Positions 26,530 through 40,185 of a stretch of DNA of 64,000 bases are shown here, one piece after another. Location: contig NC_051440.1 of NCBI RefSeq assembly GCF_001649575.2, forward strand, positions 15,846,533-15,910,532. The letters run 5' to 3'. Source of the stretch: Kryptolebias marmoratus (lineage: Eukaryota; Chordata; Actinopteri; Cyprinodontiformes; Rivulidae). The notes beneath the pieces were generated by a model. That model had not been told where the DNA came from, did not search any database, and saw only the letters and a list, made by a program, of their open reading frames with translations. Positions within the stretch are counted from its first letter, which is position 1, and each line of letters begins with the position of its first letter. A program made the position numbers and the translations under genes.

Positions 26530-26710
26530 ATGAATGAGGCCGTTAAGCCGTGGAGATGTCACCTTTCAGCAGGAAGCCCGGGACGAGACGCTGAGAGAGG
26601 ACTTTGTTCCACCTGGATGCATGTCAGAAAGCTGAGTGCAGGATTGCTGACCCAGGTGCTGCTTCATTTCAACCCCGGCAGCAGCAGCACTTACGAGATG
26701 TAGTCCTTCC
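26530..26710. promoter_or_regulatory. Candidate conserved noncoding element
   Basis: A repeat-free block, GC-richer than its flanks, with CCCGGGACGAGACGC, CACCTGGATGCATG and GGCAGCAGCAGCAC. No frame or splice sites suggest an exon. Confidence 0.22.
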
Positions 26711-29700
26711 AATCAAAACGGGTAACTCTGACATTAAAGGTGACAGCGATAGTACTATTCTGTACTAGCACAGTGAGATTACTTTGCACTAATTTGCTTG
26801 ATTTCTGTGGCACATTTTGAAAAGCTATCTAATAACACTGGCTTTTAGGCTGAGAAGTAATGACACAAACAAAAGCTCCGAGACCAGACATTCGCAAACT
26901 TAACCTCCGTCCTCCCCCATCTTGCCTCAGATGACTGGTGCGACAGTGGAAAACCACAGACATCCTTGAGGTCAAGTGGGAGGTTTACTAGTAAAGCTTT
27001 CCTACAGTTCACCAAGTCAAAGATACCCACAAAGGCACTCAGTGTGGTTTTCAAAATTTTGAGTCACCAATATAGTGAAATGTGGTTCAGATGTAGTCTG
27101 GCTCCCTGACTAATTCATGTAATTCACAATTCAATGGTGCAGTGGATCTGAAATCAATTGCTAAATAAAGAAAAAAGAGAGGAAGCCACATCTGTAAATG
27201 ATCCACACTTTTATATCACCTTTTTGACCTCCTCTAGGTTCTACAAAGAGCTTTACACTGTTTCTCATTAGCCCACTCAAACACCCATTCATAGTGTTTC
27301 CTGTTACATATTTGCACTCAATATATGCAGTGCGTTTTTGCTCTCACTTGTATATTGATAAGCATATTGGGGGCAGTGGTGGGAAACCGAGAATTAAACT
27401 TCTGATAGTCCTATTGGAAGTCCTTCCCTCGGATGAGAAGCAAAACATCTTCAACTACAGAGTAGAAGTCCAGTTGTTTTTGTTTTTTAACTTTTTTGAA
27501 TTTTCCTATTGGAAGGCAATTTTTCCACCACTGATCCACGCAGCCCATTTAAACTTACAGTAAACTGGAGAGATTCCAACTTGAGGTCATTATCACAGCT
27601 CACACAGATCAGCGACTGTAGTGGCATTTTATTTAGACTGTGCAAGGCTGAAGCTCTCACAGTGTCAAGATGAGGTGGTAATTCCACTCTCAATTCACAC
27701 ATTTTTTGCATTTTCACTGTCTTTCCAAGTTTTACATTGCTACAACCTGCCTTTATGGAGCTTTAATTAAGCTTTAAGTTTTATGTGCACATTTATTTTG
27801 CAGTTGTGTGAGTTTCGTATGTTTTCTGGTGATGCAAAAAAAAAAAGTAGCAGTAAAGCATTCACCATCTTCACTTTGCAGACTCTGGTGTTGCTTAAAT
27901 AAATTGTATCTTGGCAATCTCAATTTTCTGCAAATCAGGATGAATGGATGGATATAGTTTGCTTTTTTTGATGTAAAATAATCACGAAAGGGTTGGACTG
28001 GTTTAACCCCATGCAAAATTGTCTGGAATTTTTTTGTTTTGTTTTACCAACATATGCTTTAACAAACCCAGGCACACACATTCACACCGAGTTGTTGAGT
28101 CAATCAAAGGGTCTATCAATGTCTATCCCTAGGCAGGTCTGTCAAGATGACAAACAAGACATCTGGGTCTGAGAGTGCAGCTGTGACTGGGGCATGGCAG
28201 GAGATGCCTGATTCACTAACACCTACAGAGGGGGGTGAGGAGCTAGCAGCCTTATTAGAATCTCGCGTCACCTCTGACGGGCCCGATGGCAGACAAGAAA
28301 GAAGCTTGAGAGACATGGAGATCTGGCACCAGCTGGCAGGGTGACCCGGGCCCCGTGGCTGCTGCCCTGGCTCTGCGGTGCCAGAGTGTGCAGGCTTGGG
28401 AGACAAGCCAGGGCCACCATGACTGTCTGCATAGATCAGCTCTCTGTGGGAAAAAGGACGGCCTCAGGATCCTCGTGTGGACAAGTCAGGGCTGAGGGGC
28501 CCTCAACCGGAGGGTGGTATTAACCTTGACACCTACAGTAGCCATGACTGATCCTGTTAACTGGAGAGGGTAACGTGACTAAAACAACCAAATGTAAAAG
28601 AAATTCCTGGATATGTCCCTAATTAAAAACAAAACTACCTCTCTATGCAGAACCTCACTGTAAGACTCAAGCTGATGGTTTATTCTTTGAAGAAGTTTTA
28701 CCGAACAAACATAAATCATCCTAAACAAGGTTAAAGTTGCACCTGGCTGTCATAGCTGACATTTTTCTCTGTTCTTTCGATTGTCTATCAACATTTCTTT
28801 TACCTGTCAGACAAATAACAATCACCACTAGAACTGCTGGGAATGAGTGAAAGCTGAAAAACAAGAGGTATGTGCTGCGTTGCCCCCTTGAGAGTAAGCG
28901 AGAGAAAGCTACTTTAAATGTGCCAACAGGCATCTGACTTTCCAGAGGAAAAATCCAAAATGAGCCACAGCAAGGGCAGGCAACCCTCCACCCAGCAGCA
29001 AAATCATCAAACTTTTAATGACTTGGACAATTACCCTCAGTGAGCCTGCTTAATGGCATCCAGAGGACATCACTGCTCACCAGGCTTCACCAGCATCTCC
29101 ACTAACTAACAAGACTAATGTGTGTCCTGGCCTCTCCTATATTATTACTGATCCAGACAAAGACAGGTGCTCTAGAAGGTGAAAGACCCTGGATATAAAC
29201 ACTTAGAACCACGGGCCCTGTCATTAGTCCATCCTCTATGTATGTATGAAACTGCTATGTGTTACACAAGTCTTGTACTTTGTGCGTCCTTAAATGACTA
29301 AGGCTCCCAAAAGGCGTGTGTGATGAGAATAGCATCATCCAAAGGTTGATGGACAGACTTGTTCCCTGGCTTTCCCCTCCTTTAGGTCTTTATTTACTCA
29401 AATGCAGAAACTATAAGAGAAGCAGGTACATTTCTGCAGAAAACCAAAGCTGTTGAGCAGATATAATTGGCTTGTTAGGAGGAATGACAAGTTGATAAGA
29501 GAAACTAAGCACGATGGCGTTAGCGTGCGATGATTGTGTATCTGGGTCTCAAAAGGTAATAACTGCTGTAAAAAAAAAGAAAAAGGTAAATCAGGAAAAT
29601 CATATGTTGCAGTGGTGTCTGGTTGCTATCTAGCATTCATTTGCAATCAGCAAAGAAAGCCTAAATGATGATGACTGCTGATGTGATGTAAGACCCTCAC

Positions 29701-31139
29701 TTATGCAGGGCATGGGCTCAGGAACTGGCTCTTTGCAGCCTTATTAGCGCGACAGCACCTCTGCTACCTTCGTGTCTCATTATGAACTCTACAAAGCCAA
29801 ATCGTAAAAAAAAAAAAAGAAAGAAAGAACAAACAGTCAATGCTACAGATTATATGTGTACAATATAATAAATAAACACATATATATATTGTCTGCAAGG
29901 TCCACTGTTTATATTTTACTCTGCACTCAAGGCTTGATTAAGTGTGCAATTGCAGACCTAATCAGCCCACTCTAAAAGGTTAATAGTCCTTTCACAACAC
30001 TTGCAGTAATAATACAAAAGAACCCTTGTCCCCAAATGATATACTGTATACAATGCAGTAGTTATAGTGCTATTGTATGCATTAGAGTAATACTTTATAA
30101 TTAGCCTACTTAAGGACTTCTTTCATTCAAAGTACTGGAGCATTGAAAGCTAACAGCAGAGTGACACAAAGGTTTAAACTGTCTCTAGACAATAAGGATC
30201 GTATGCAAATGGCTTTTCCCTCTAGGTTAGGAGCATGCCCCAGGGAAATGGCACTGTGTGCTTTATGGCCCACGGAAAAAAAGGGGAGAGAACGATACAT
30301 ACACATACACCGCTTAGCACCAAAGCTTTATTTTAGCACAGCAGCCCATTGTCACAGCAGACTTTCAGCTGAGCCAGCTAAAATTAACAAATTGGAAGCC
30401 GAAATGCCTGCATTGTGCTGATTATACAGTGAGACATTTAAAAATCTGATGAAAACACGGGAATTTTGGAACACATTAATAAACGCAATCTTTCGGGTTC
30501 TCTCTGCAGCTTCTCGTTTAGGAGCATTTATGTGGAACAACTTAGGAAAATGATTTTCCTCACTCCCTGAATATTCAACGTAAAGAAGAATAGCTCATCT
30601 GAAGAGTTAATTGGCTTCCCAAACAATCAGATAACACGCTTTCTTTTAATATTATCTCTTTCCAATTATTTGTTAAGTTCCAGGTCTGTATAAAGTGTAG
30701 AGTAGAGGAAGTGTTTCTCTCCTGCTTGCCCTATTTGGATCCCAGCTAAAGCCAGGTGCTACCTTGATAATTGGGCCACACTGGCTTTTTTGTTTCTGTG
30801 TTTGACTGAACCACTTGTCTCATCAAGAGACACCATGGTCTGAGTACGTACTGAGTATTACCTTAGAAAAATATATTTTATGACCTCTAATTAGATGAGC
30901 TCTATTTATATACAGGAAACCCATACATCTTTTGGTTCAATTTATGAAAAAAAAGTACTCATTCTTCTTTAATTTAGCTCTTTAATCAAAAGAAGCTAAA
31001 AGAAAATGCATGAAGACAGTCTTCCTACTATAGATATCCACATCTGTTAATCTTGTCTTAAACACACCCGTGTTGTTTTGTGCTGTGTTTTGCTGTTAAG
31101 GCTTTTATATTTATCATACGCAGACGGATGGAATTTCAG

Positions 31140-31480
31140 CATTCTCTTTCCTTGCGGCTACCCAGATCCCGTGTAGCCAAAGCGAAGAAGGGTGCTGCTT
31201 CGTCCTCCTGACCCACCCTGCAAATGAGAGGGTGCCGTCCTGCAGTGGCTGCACCTAATTGCTCCCAAACAGCTGCAAAGGGGGCCCCGGCCGCACAGCC
31301 AGGCTCGGGGACAAGCCCTGCAGTATGAGGAGGCGACAGGCAGCCCGCTGTGCTCCGTGCTGCCCACAGTTCCCTCCCACGCCACGAGCCCCCCCCCCCC
31401 TCTGCAGCCCGGCACTCCTGCTGCCTCATCAAGTTCTCCAGATGAAATTGCAGGGTGGCGGGGGGAATCAAGTCTGTAAA
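31140..31480. promoter_or_regulatory. GC-rich candidate regulatory block about 0.7-1.1 kb downstream of the ATG exon
   Basis: The block is clearly GC-rich in an AT-rich intron, with a reverse octamer-like TGCAAAT (31219-31225), GCCCCGGCCGCAC, and a C-rich run near 31,391-31,400. Frames on both strands are open for 100-148 codons simply because the block is GC-rich; none resembles a protein. Confidence 0.3.
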
Positions 31481-32199
31481 TACGACCGCGCTGACAATGA
31501 AATGTCACGGTCCCTGTGCTCAGCTGGCTGGGACTTTGGGGAGGGAGGTATGTCTGTTTAGATCCATGCACACACTGTGACAGCTGCCGAACTCCCCGGT
31601 CCAAGGCGGCCAGGAAGACGGGAGAGAAACGTAACTTTCAGACAAGCAAGTAAAGGTGCAGAACCATGTCGTTAAACATGTTATGAGAATATACGCAAAA
31701 TTACTTCTTCCTTTCACTTTTTATTTATTTAATTAAATCAAAAAAAGAGAAATTTCCATGTTTGATTACTCTTTCATGCAAATTTTCTTTAGTTATGTTT
31801 GACGGGGGGTTGCATGGTCTGTCTTCTTTTTAAATTCTACCCAAAAACTTTCAAGAAATTATTTGTTTTGTGACCTGGCTTTTACGTTTAACTTTTTTAA
31901 AGTATTTTTGGATTGTTTTCTTCGTGTGTTGAAGATTATTAGCCTGAGGGAAGGTCCCATTCCCTTTAAACTTCCGCTTTTTGACAAAAAAAAAAGCCTC
32001 TCGTTACCTTCAAAAAACACTTTTATAAAATGTGGAATTCATAGTTGATTCATCGACTGCAAGCTGTTTTCTCTCCGAGGCGGTGAAGCAAACCATTAGA
32101 TTTCTACAGCCATGGTTCACAGTTTATTTCCATGACGTACATTTTTTTTTTTTTTGCTCCCTTTATGGCTATATGGCTGACAGATGTTGTCCCACTTAC

Positions 32200-32413
32200 C
32201 TGTCTGTTCCTCTCATCCACAATCCTGGTAATCTGTATCTTCTTCCGCCCCATGGCTGTGTCCTTTCCGGTTTTCAGACACGTCAGCGAGATCAAAACGG
32301 CACACTTTCTTTCCCCCGCTCCTCTAGTACATTGTGCAACAGTCTTTTTTGGCGTGTACTTTCTTTCACTCTTCTCAGCGCACTCTTTGCTCTTGAGCAG
32401 GCCTCACCGCAAT
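32200..32413 (-). CDS. mef2a: mef2a ATG exon: 5' UTR plus MADS-box residues 1-18
   Basis: MEF2 proteins are nuclear MADS-box factors that bind YTAWWWWTAR as dimers and drive muscle and neuronal genes. Coding starts at 32253 and runs to 32200 (54 bp), giving MGRKKIQITRIVDERNRQ, the universal MEF2 amino end, which contacts the DNA minor groove. The donor CAG|GTAAGT leaves phase 0. The start is fixed by the family and has a strong context (GCCATGG). The exon has an excellent acceptor, a pyrimidine tract ending TTGCAG|ATT with the first exon base at 32413, so 160 nt of it are 5' UTR. Residue 12 is Val (GTG), whereas vertebrate MEF2A, C and D usually have Met. In the UTR, ATG-TAC-TAG at 32332-32324 is a two-codon upstream ORF. 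Confidence in gene identity is very high; choosing the A paralogue rests on the later exons. Confidence 0.97.
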
Positions 32414-35400
32414 CTGCAAGCAAGACAGAGGGAAATAAAATGTTAGCTTGACTCCTAACAATGACTCTTTAAGTATTTTAAAGCACTGGAGGGCTTTGTG
32501 TTCTGTTCTTTGGTACATTTAGAAAGTGTGAGGCCCACATGCTATTATCCTCTCTACTGTACTTGACCCTAAAGTCAGTAATAGTCAGTTTCACACCGTC
32601 TTCACAGGGCAGGGACTACAAAAGTCTTACTGTTTCAATATAAAAGGTAGACTTTTGAGTTTCAGCTTCAGTTTATTATCGTTGAAACCATGTTAATGAC
32701 ATCTAACTGTACTAAAGACTACGTTGGCGGTTTAGTTCTTGAAAGGAAGTCTAACATTTTGGAAAAGTTTGCACTCTTCAGGCAGAAAGTTAAAAGATGG
32801 GATCAATACTTCAGCTAATACAAAGAGCTTGCAAGACAGTACAGGAAACGGGCAACACAGATGTGTGTGACAAGTACAAAACCTTAGAAGTGTGTTTTAT
32901 CTGTTACATAAAAACAATAAAAGTAAACTGGATCCATTGTAGTTATTTGGTTGATCAGTTCTGGATTGAAAGTAGAATCTTTCTCATCTGGTGAGACCGG
33001 ATAACTGATCAACTGGTTTATTTAAGTTAGTTTTAACTGTTGGGCAAAGCTAACTGTTTCATATTTCTTGTGTTTTCAAACGTGACCAACAATGATTTCA
33101 CCTTTGCTCTGAAGACTATTAAGAAAGCATCTAGTTTAATATTGACCACAGGCCAGATTAAATTTTCAGGATTTGAGGCGAAGCCAGGAAAAGTCAGGAA
33201 AACTGGGGATATATTCCCACAGGAGCTTGTAACCAGGCCAGTAGTTCCCACCAAGACATGCCCCAGGGAACATCTAACAATGTCCTGTCTCTGCTTTTGC
33301 ACAAAAAGAGATACAGTCCCCTCCCTCGAGGCACATCCATCACTTACACCTGGCATATAAAAATGTCTAAACAACTGCATTTTCCTCAACAGTATGAGAA
33401 CAAATGTACAAAGGTTAACAACTTGGGCCATTAGATGTAGTCAGCAGTTGTGCGGTGAGCAAGAAGAGGGGCTGAATTGGCAGCAAAAACAAAAATGACC
33501 AGTTCCAGTCACACATGGTCATTATGGGTTACAGATGAACTGGCATTATGGTGTCTGGCTGTCTGAATCGGGGCTCCACAGTAGGCAAATTTGACTGAGA
33601 TCACCTTGCTAACTACCCACACGAGGCTGTCGGAGCCAGGAAAGTTACTGCCTGAACCCCCGCAAAGATTTTCATCAAACCACATCACAACAGATCAGGG
33701 AGAACCTTCTTGTTCATCTGCCATTACAAACAAACTGACAGAGCTGACGTTTGAATTAAAGGGCGTCTGTGGCAGCAAATGTCAGCTCCCCGAAGACGTA
33801 CCTTTAACACCATGAAATCTTATATTAGTTTGAGTGGTTTGAATTTGACCAGCAACCTTGTTACTTTTGTCTTACCTTTAGGGGAAATTCATCCAGCCAA
33901 ATTGTATTTTATTATCAGTTTCAGAGGCCTGATATAACGTTTGCTGTAAAACTGGTGAAAAAGCTTAACTGACCATGATTGCTGTATTAAATTTAATGTG
34001 CATTCACGCTATGTTTGAATGTCTTTAGACGTGGACAAATTATTTTAAAGGAGGAAATTTAATGAGGATTTGCCTTTCTCCATCTTTTAATGTTGGACTA
34101 AACACAGAAAAAAATGGTCTTTGTAACCAAATATATGTTTAATATCACCAAAGTAATGTTTTGTGCTGCTAAAACATGTCACATTTGCACACTTAAAGGA
34201 AATTTTATATGAAATCAGGCAGAATAAAGACACTTTACCGTCCACACACACGTGCACTTTCTTTCCTGCCTTTATGCAAAGGAGCTGTCAGAACAGGACA
34301 GTTCAAATCTAGAGGCATAACAGATTGTGCAATGACAGTTCTCGTGCACAGATACGACATGACAAGCCGAGAGGGCCTTCAGACTGCAGGTGTGCCGTGC
34401 TTCCAAGCTCGTGTCTACATTCATCAAAGGCAGTCAGAGCCTAAAACGGGTCGCAAATACCGCAACTTCAGTTTCTAGGACTAAAAAAAACTATAGTTGA
34501 TCGAATTTGAGCTGAAAGTCGATTTCAGGTTACAAAGCTGAGCTATTTCTGCTTTGTATTTTAGTGCAAAAATCGAGTGTGAATAGGGCTGCATATTTTT
34601 TTAAGGCCTAAATCATGTGCTCTTGGTACATGGGTGTATGTGTCAGAAAAGGAAGCAACCAAAATGATATACATGACAAAGAAAAACAGCATTTTGTAGC
34701 ATGGACAGGACAACATGGGCACATGTGGTCACCTCAGCCAAAATGCATTTCTACACAGTTTACAATTGGGAATACAAAGTCAGTATTAACTTCTGCCCAT
34801 GTTGCCCCTCCAATAAATCAAATTAACCAGCATTGCACACAGAATGCATAGACATGTATTGCTTTGTCCAGTTTTGATGTCGTGAACTAAGTATTTAATA
34901 TTATCAAAGCTATTCCAATTTTTAAACCTGAGCATAACTTTTCCATCTTCTTGTAGCCACACTTTTATTTTTTTTAAAAAGAGCTTACATCAACCTAAAA
35001 ATTGCTGCAATAAAATCCAAAAGTCAAAACATGGGTGGCTGCCGACAGACGCAGATCATTACACAGAAGATGAACACAAAAATTAGCTGCCACGCTACAA
35101 GCTCACGCATTACGTGGGCACCTGCAAATAAAAAAGTTAAAATAACAACAAAAAATAAAAAAAAAATTTAAATTGTTTTCATTAGCTTACAGGCTGACAC
35201 TAACTTGGTGAGTTTGTGAATTAGCTTGTGGACCTTTCAAGCTCCCAAAAAAGGAACCATATTGCACAAAAGATGGGACTTTGAAATTACAAGCTGTGCT
35301 TAAAGAGCCACAGCAGCGATCTGAAATACGAAATGATGTTTCATCTGTCCAAAATCAGTGAAAAATAAAGAAAGAACATGACAGACCTGGCTGACCAGCT

Positions 35401-35839
35401 AGCACACACTGTGTAAGTTATCATCTTCTTCCTACAGTCTAACAAAAAGTGGCAGTTTTAGATTTACTGCTAATTCTTCAGTAGGAACACTAAATGGACA
35501 GCTTTTCAAATCTTTAAATAGCTTAAATAATACACTAAACAAACATAAATGGCTGTTTAAAAGTGCTAATGTTTAAATTAACTTTCAATCACACAATTTG
35601 AACCTGCCAAACAGATAAGCAAGTATGACAAATTCAGAAATACTATAGAATTTCTTGTCCATACTATTAGTTTACAGCATGTTTACAGAATCTATGACTC
35701 TTTTTTTCATAGCAATATGATGATAACTAAAAACGTCTTGTTGCATTCAATTGCTAATAATTTATTTAATTCTGTTCTTCCAACCAGAAAATGTATGCCA
35801 TTTTTAGTCTGTCTCTGTCTTCCCTTTCCCAGATTGGGT

Positions 35840-36010
35840 CCTTTGATTTCCACCCACACTCCAAAACCATGCGCGTTAGGTAAACTGGCGAATATAAATT
35901 TAATGCAGGTGTTTGTGTGCGTGCGTGATGGTCTGTCTCTCTGTGTTAACCCTGCGATGGACTGGCACTCCGTCAAGGTCTGCGCGCTGAGCCTTTCACC
36001 TGATGTTACC
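35840..36010 (+). mobile_element. Degenerate LINE 3'-tail fragment
   Basis: CACCCACACTCCAAAACCATG, GCGTTAGGTAAACTGGCG, GTCTGTCTCTCTGTGTTAACC and CCTGCGATGGACTGGC follow the order of a very common fish LINE 3' end. The first motif corresponds to CTCCCACAGTCCAAA in better copies. It is probably RTE-type, but I am not sure of the clade. Poorly preserved. Confidence 0.65.
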
Positions 36011-36396
36011 CTAAACCAGCTCCCGTTCCCTGGAACTGTAAGAAATAACGTAGCTGTGACTTTCAAGATGTCTAAAGATAGTTTTTGTAAATATAGACTT
36101 CCTAAGTGAGTGTCATACCAGTGCATGCATAGCTCTTACATGCAAAAGTCTAAGCACTATACAGTAGAAAATGCAAACAGCTAAAAGACCTTGATATGAT
36201 CCAGTACACCTGAGCCACTTTGATAAAAACCAATCCAGCACTTCTGAAAGATGCTTACCAAACATTTGTAACACATAAATCGATGCGCAAAGAATATGTC
36301 ACCATAGAAACGCCCACGTCAGCCTGACAGAAAGTCAATAAGACATGACTAACACAACAAGTTCAGGCCTTACCAGAGTGTACCCCACTTTAAACA

Positions 36397-36419
36397 CAAA
36401 CACACACACACACACACAG
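36397..36419. repeat. (CA)n microsatellite
   Basis: A run of about 11 CA units. Confidence 0.95.
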
Positions 36420-39400
36420 AGTTCGGAATACGCTCCACAAGTAACTGACCAAAGAGTCCACAGCCATGATGAGGTTTAGGACAAGTCAGGTGACAGGGAT
36501 GGAAGGTCGCCTTCTCCTCTCTCCTTAACGTGGACCACAGAGACACTGGGAGGCTTGGTAACAGGCCCGGTGCTTTCGCAATCAATAAAACATGTCCAAT
36601 TCCCAGTGTAATCACTGAATCCAGCACATCCTCCTACCTCTGTGCTTTCAAGCCTGTGCTCACTCCACACAATGTTAAAGCAATACTCCCTCAACTGCTG
36701 CCCTATATAGAATATATCATAAAACTTCATGGTGCATTTCTGTCATGAGGTGTACTTTATGAACAAGGAAATGGGGACAGAGTCATTCTGTGAGATTGCA
36801 GGGCTGGACCAACTATAAAACTCTGATTATTTTTTCAACATTTTTAAAAAAGTAAAAGACAAAGTTAACACAGGTAAAGTGTCTGACATATGTTAAAGAT
36901 GGCTCCACTTTTTTTTTTTTTAAGACGATGGACAGCAGCCAAGATCTTGAGCAGAGCCGTGACAGTTGCGCTTCCTGTGCAAAACAGAGTCAGTCTCAGT
37001 ATCCTACCACAGACCGTGGGCAGACAAGACTCAACTTCCTGCCCCTCCACTTCCTGTTATTCAGAACCCTTCTGTGTATGCCCTCTGTCTAGGGGGGGAG
37101 TGCTGAGGCGAGGTGGCGGAGAGGAAGAAAGGGCGGGACCACCTTCCAGAATCCCGTCCCCTCCTGATCCTTCCACTTATTACCTTCCTGAATGTTAAGT
37201 TTGAGACTAAACAACAACAGTGGCTCATCTCCCTTGGCCTGGCTCTGTGTGTGATTACAGTATGGATCATTACACACACTGGACAACCTGTGCAGAGCTC
37301 CCTCAGCCAGTGACTTTACAGTCAGGAGATCTTTTTCTGGTTATTTAAACACTCCAGTGGTTACATAAAAATGAATCACAGCTCGTGCAGCACAAGTTAA
37401 TGCACACTGAGACAACACGATTTTGACAGAGCCACATTTCCAAAAAAAACCCAACAGCCTCTCACAGCGATCTGATGCGCATTGATTGCAGGATTCGGTG
37501 AAATAATCCATGACACCGCTTCAAGTGTATCGAACTCAAAGTGTCACCGCTGTCGCTTGGTTCTGATTAGCCCTCCGGCAGACTGAAGACACAAAGTGAG
37601 GCAGCTCTAAATCCACAGTTTTGTCTAAATGGCGCCTTGACATGAGTACAGTAGAAGGAGAACATCCACCTCTTTGTTCTTGCTTTCATCAGGAGGTGCT
37701 GTACCTGTAAATGGGGCTGTTGGCCTGAGGGGAGTGGAGGCAAGCCAAGCCTCTCTCGCGCTCTCCCTCTTCCCTTTTGTGAGAGTGCGCTTATCTTCCT
37801 CTCCAGCAGCGAAAGGCAGGATTGTGGCCCTTGCAGCATCGCTAGTGTTAATGTCTCCTGATGCTAATCTGACACACGGCTGATCCCTCAACAACCACTT
37901 TCTCCTTCCCTTATGTTTTTAGCCCTCCCCCTTCTTTCTTTCTCCTTTGCCTGCTTTTCCAAATGATTTATTTCTTTCTTTTTTGTTTCTCTTTTTCTTT
38001 GAACTCATGTTATACATTCCCTCACCTCAGTTTCCAAGGCGACTAATGAGATATAATTAATAAGAGCTATCGCAAGGGCATGGGGAAAAAAAAAAAAAAA
38101 AAAAGTGAACCAGGAGGCTTGGAGAAATGTAAAAGGAGGCATGTTTGCAAAGTCTGGAATTTCTGCAGCACTTTCTGCTTCCTTGTAAAGCTATTCTTTG
38201 GGTGTCATTTCTTATAGAGAAGAATGATTTGATTAACTTTTCAAGAAAAGGCTAAAACGGCTCTGATATGAACCTTGGACATGTTAAAAGGAAAAAAAAA
38301 AAATTCTAATAGTCTGCATAAAAGACAATCCAAAATTTTTAAATTACAGTGTAAGGACTGGTAAGTATTACCCAGATTAACTCCAGGCGTCATTTGCAAG
38401 TTTTCCCCCTATTTCATTAGTGTTCACTAGCCAGTCTTTATCAGATTTGATGAATATACAAAAAAAAAAAAATTCTTGTTCTAAAGGGAGCACAGTGGGA
38501 CAGCCTCAAAGCCAGCAGTGAGAACCTGCGCTGAAATGGCAGCCAAGCAGACAGCGAGTGGTTAATCTGCCCTGATGACTGAAAGCTCGTCCAACTCTCC
38601 AATGACCCAGCTGTAATCCCACATTGGATCAATGCAAGTTCAAACAATCCTCCATGCTGCTAGCACCTTGCTTGGACTGGGGGGATGGTGCTGTAAGACA
38701 GGGGACCAGGAGACAGAAAGCTACTTATCACCTCCAAAATGACATCAAAAGAAAAGAAAACCCCACAGGATGGACCTGCTCTCGCCGAGAATATGCTTCG
38801 CCGCGCACAGGCCATATTATACAGACGACTGAATGGAAATGATGTCACTCCTTCAGATGCAAACTGGACATGTATCCAATCTACAAAATATGAATGACGA
38901 TGAGTGGATGTAACAACCAATAACTGAAGGACATCATATGCTGACAGCCTTACCAGACAGGCATCCTCCATCTCACTCGCGCAGTACTGTCAGGGGATGA
39001 GAGGACTACGCAAGGTGACTTTGACTAAGTGCCTTAGGGGTTTCATGAGAAAACGCCATTGACATTACATTAATTTCTTGTCTCTTTTTTAACTGACTTA
39101 GTGCCACGGAGCCCTGGAAAGCAGGAAAGGAATGAAACAGACATTTTGCCTTCCCTTCAAGGCACAGGGAGCTGGGATCTAGAGGCCAGGAAGACAACAG
39201 TGACAAATAGGTAACACAATCTGCTGCCGACTTACTCCTATTTTTAAGAGTCATTCAACAGAAGGGCGACAGTCGCTCAACAGAGAAGGATGGATGCCAG
39301 TCAGAAAGTTTCCCGCTGCACTTCAAGCGTGTTTGGGGTGGACGTGTGAAAGAGAAAAAGAAAGAAAACAAAAGTAAGGAGGCAGTGAGAGAAAAGAATG

Positions 39401-39884
39401 GAACGCGACTGCGTTAGCAATGTAGAAAAACATAATGGGCACAAGACTAAAAAGAAGCACCCCCTACTCATCCCATCCCACCTCTGTGGTAGTGTGCGGT
39501 AGCGGCGTTGTAACATAATTACTGCTGGGACACTTCTATTCCCAATGATCCATTTGCGTCAGTCAGGTTTTCAAGCCCAGCCAATGAATGGATTCTCAGT
39601 TTCTCAAGGATAAAGAGATGACCCTCACCTAACAGTTATATCCATTTCATGTAGAAAAGCTACTCCCCTCCTCAAGGTAAATCCCTCGATGCGTATTTGA
39701 GTGAAACTTTTATGAACAAAGAAAAGGATGACAACTTCTTTGACGCAAGGGCAGGGTGATGAATAATGTCATACTTAGATTGGACACATATGATAATAAA
39801 AAAAAAACATAAACCAGAACAGTTCAGCTGGATTAGCGGAGATGTGGATGCTGCTATTTAGCATTAGCTTCATGTTTGTCTGTC

Positions 39885-40185
39885 TGATGGTAAAACAGCT
39901 TATTAACCAGATTAATAGAAGAAGTAATCACTGGATGTACACCTAAAACTGACTACCTGATTCAAGATGGCCACCACAGCTTATCGACCTTAGCAAACAC
40001 AAAAATGGCTACAATTCAGTCATTTTTACACATACCCAACTAAAATTTTCTGAGGCAAATTTACAATACAAACTCAAAGCACTAACAGATTGCGCAGAAT
40101 CTTGGCTTAAAACTTTTGCACGCAATTCAGCTACAGCGTGCATTACTTCGAGGAATGCTAGCTTCTTTATTATTAGGTCAGGCAA
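39885..40185 (+). repeat. Dispersed ~290-bp unit repeat, copy 4
   Basis: AGTAATCACTGGATGTACACC, GATTCAAGATGGCCACCACAG and CACAAAAATGGCTACAATTC mark the unit. It ends near CTTCGAGGAATGCTAGC. Confidence 0.75.

Noticed and set aside
31158..31604. 148-codon minus-strand frame and overlapping frames on both strands
   Set aside because: Several mutually overlapping frames are open because the block is GC-rich; none resembles a protein and there is no supporting exon structure.
32032..32451. 139-codon plus-strand frame
   Set aside because: It is the antisense of the mef2a ATG exon and its 5' UTR.
35707..36126. Open frames of 130-139 codons on both strands
   Set aside because: They cover the degenerate LINE 3'-tail fragment; no reverse transcriptase motif is present.
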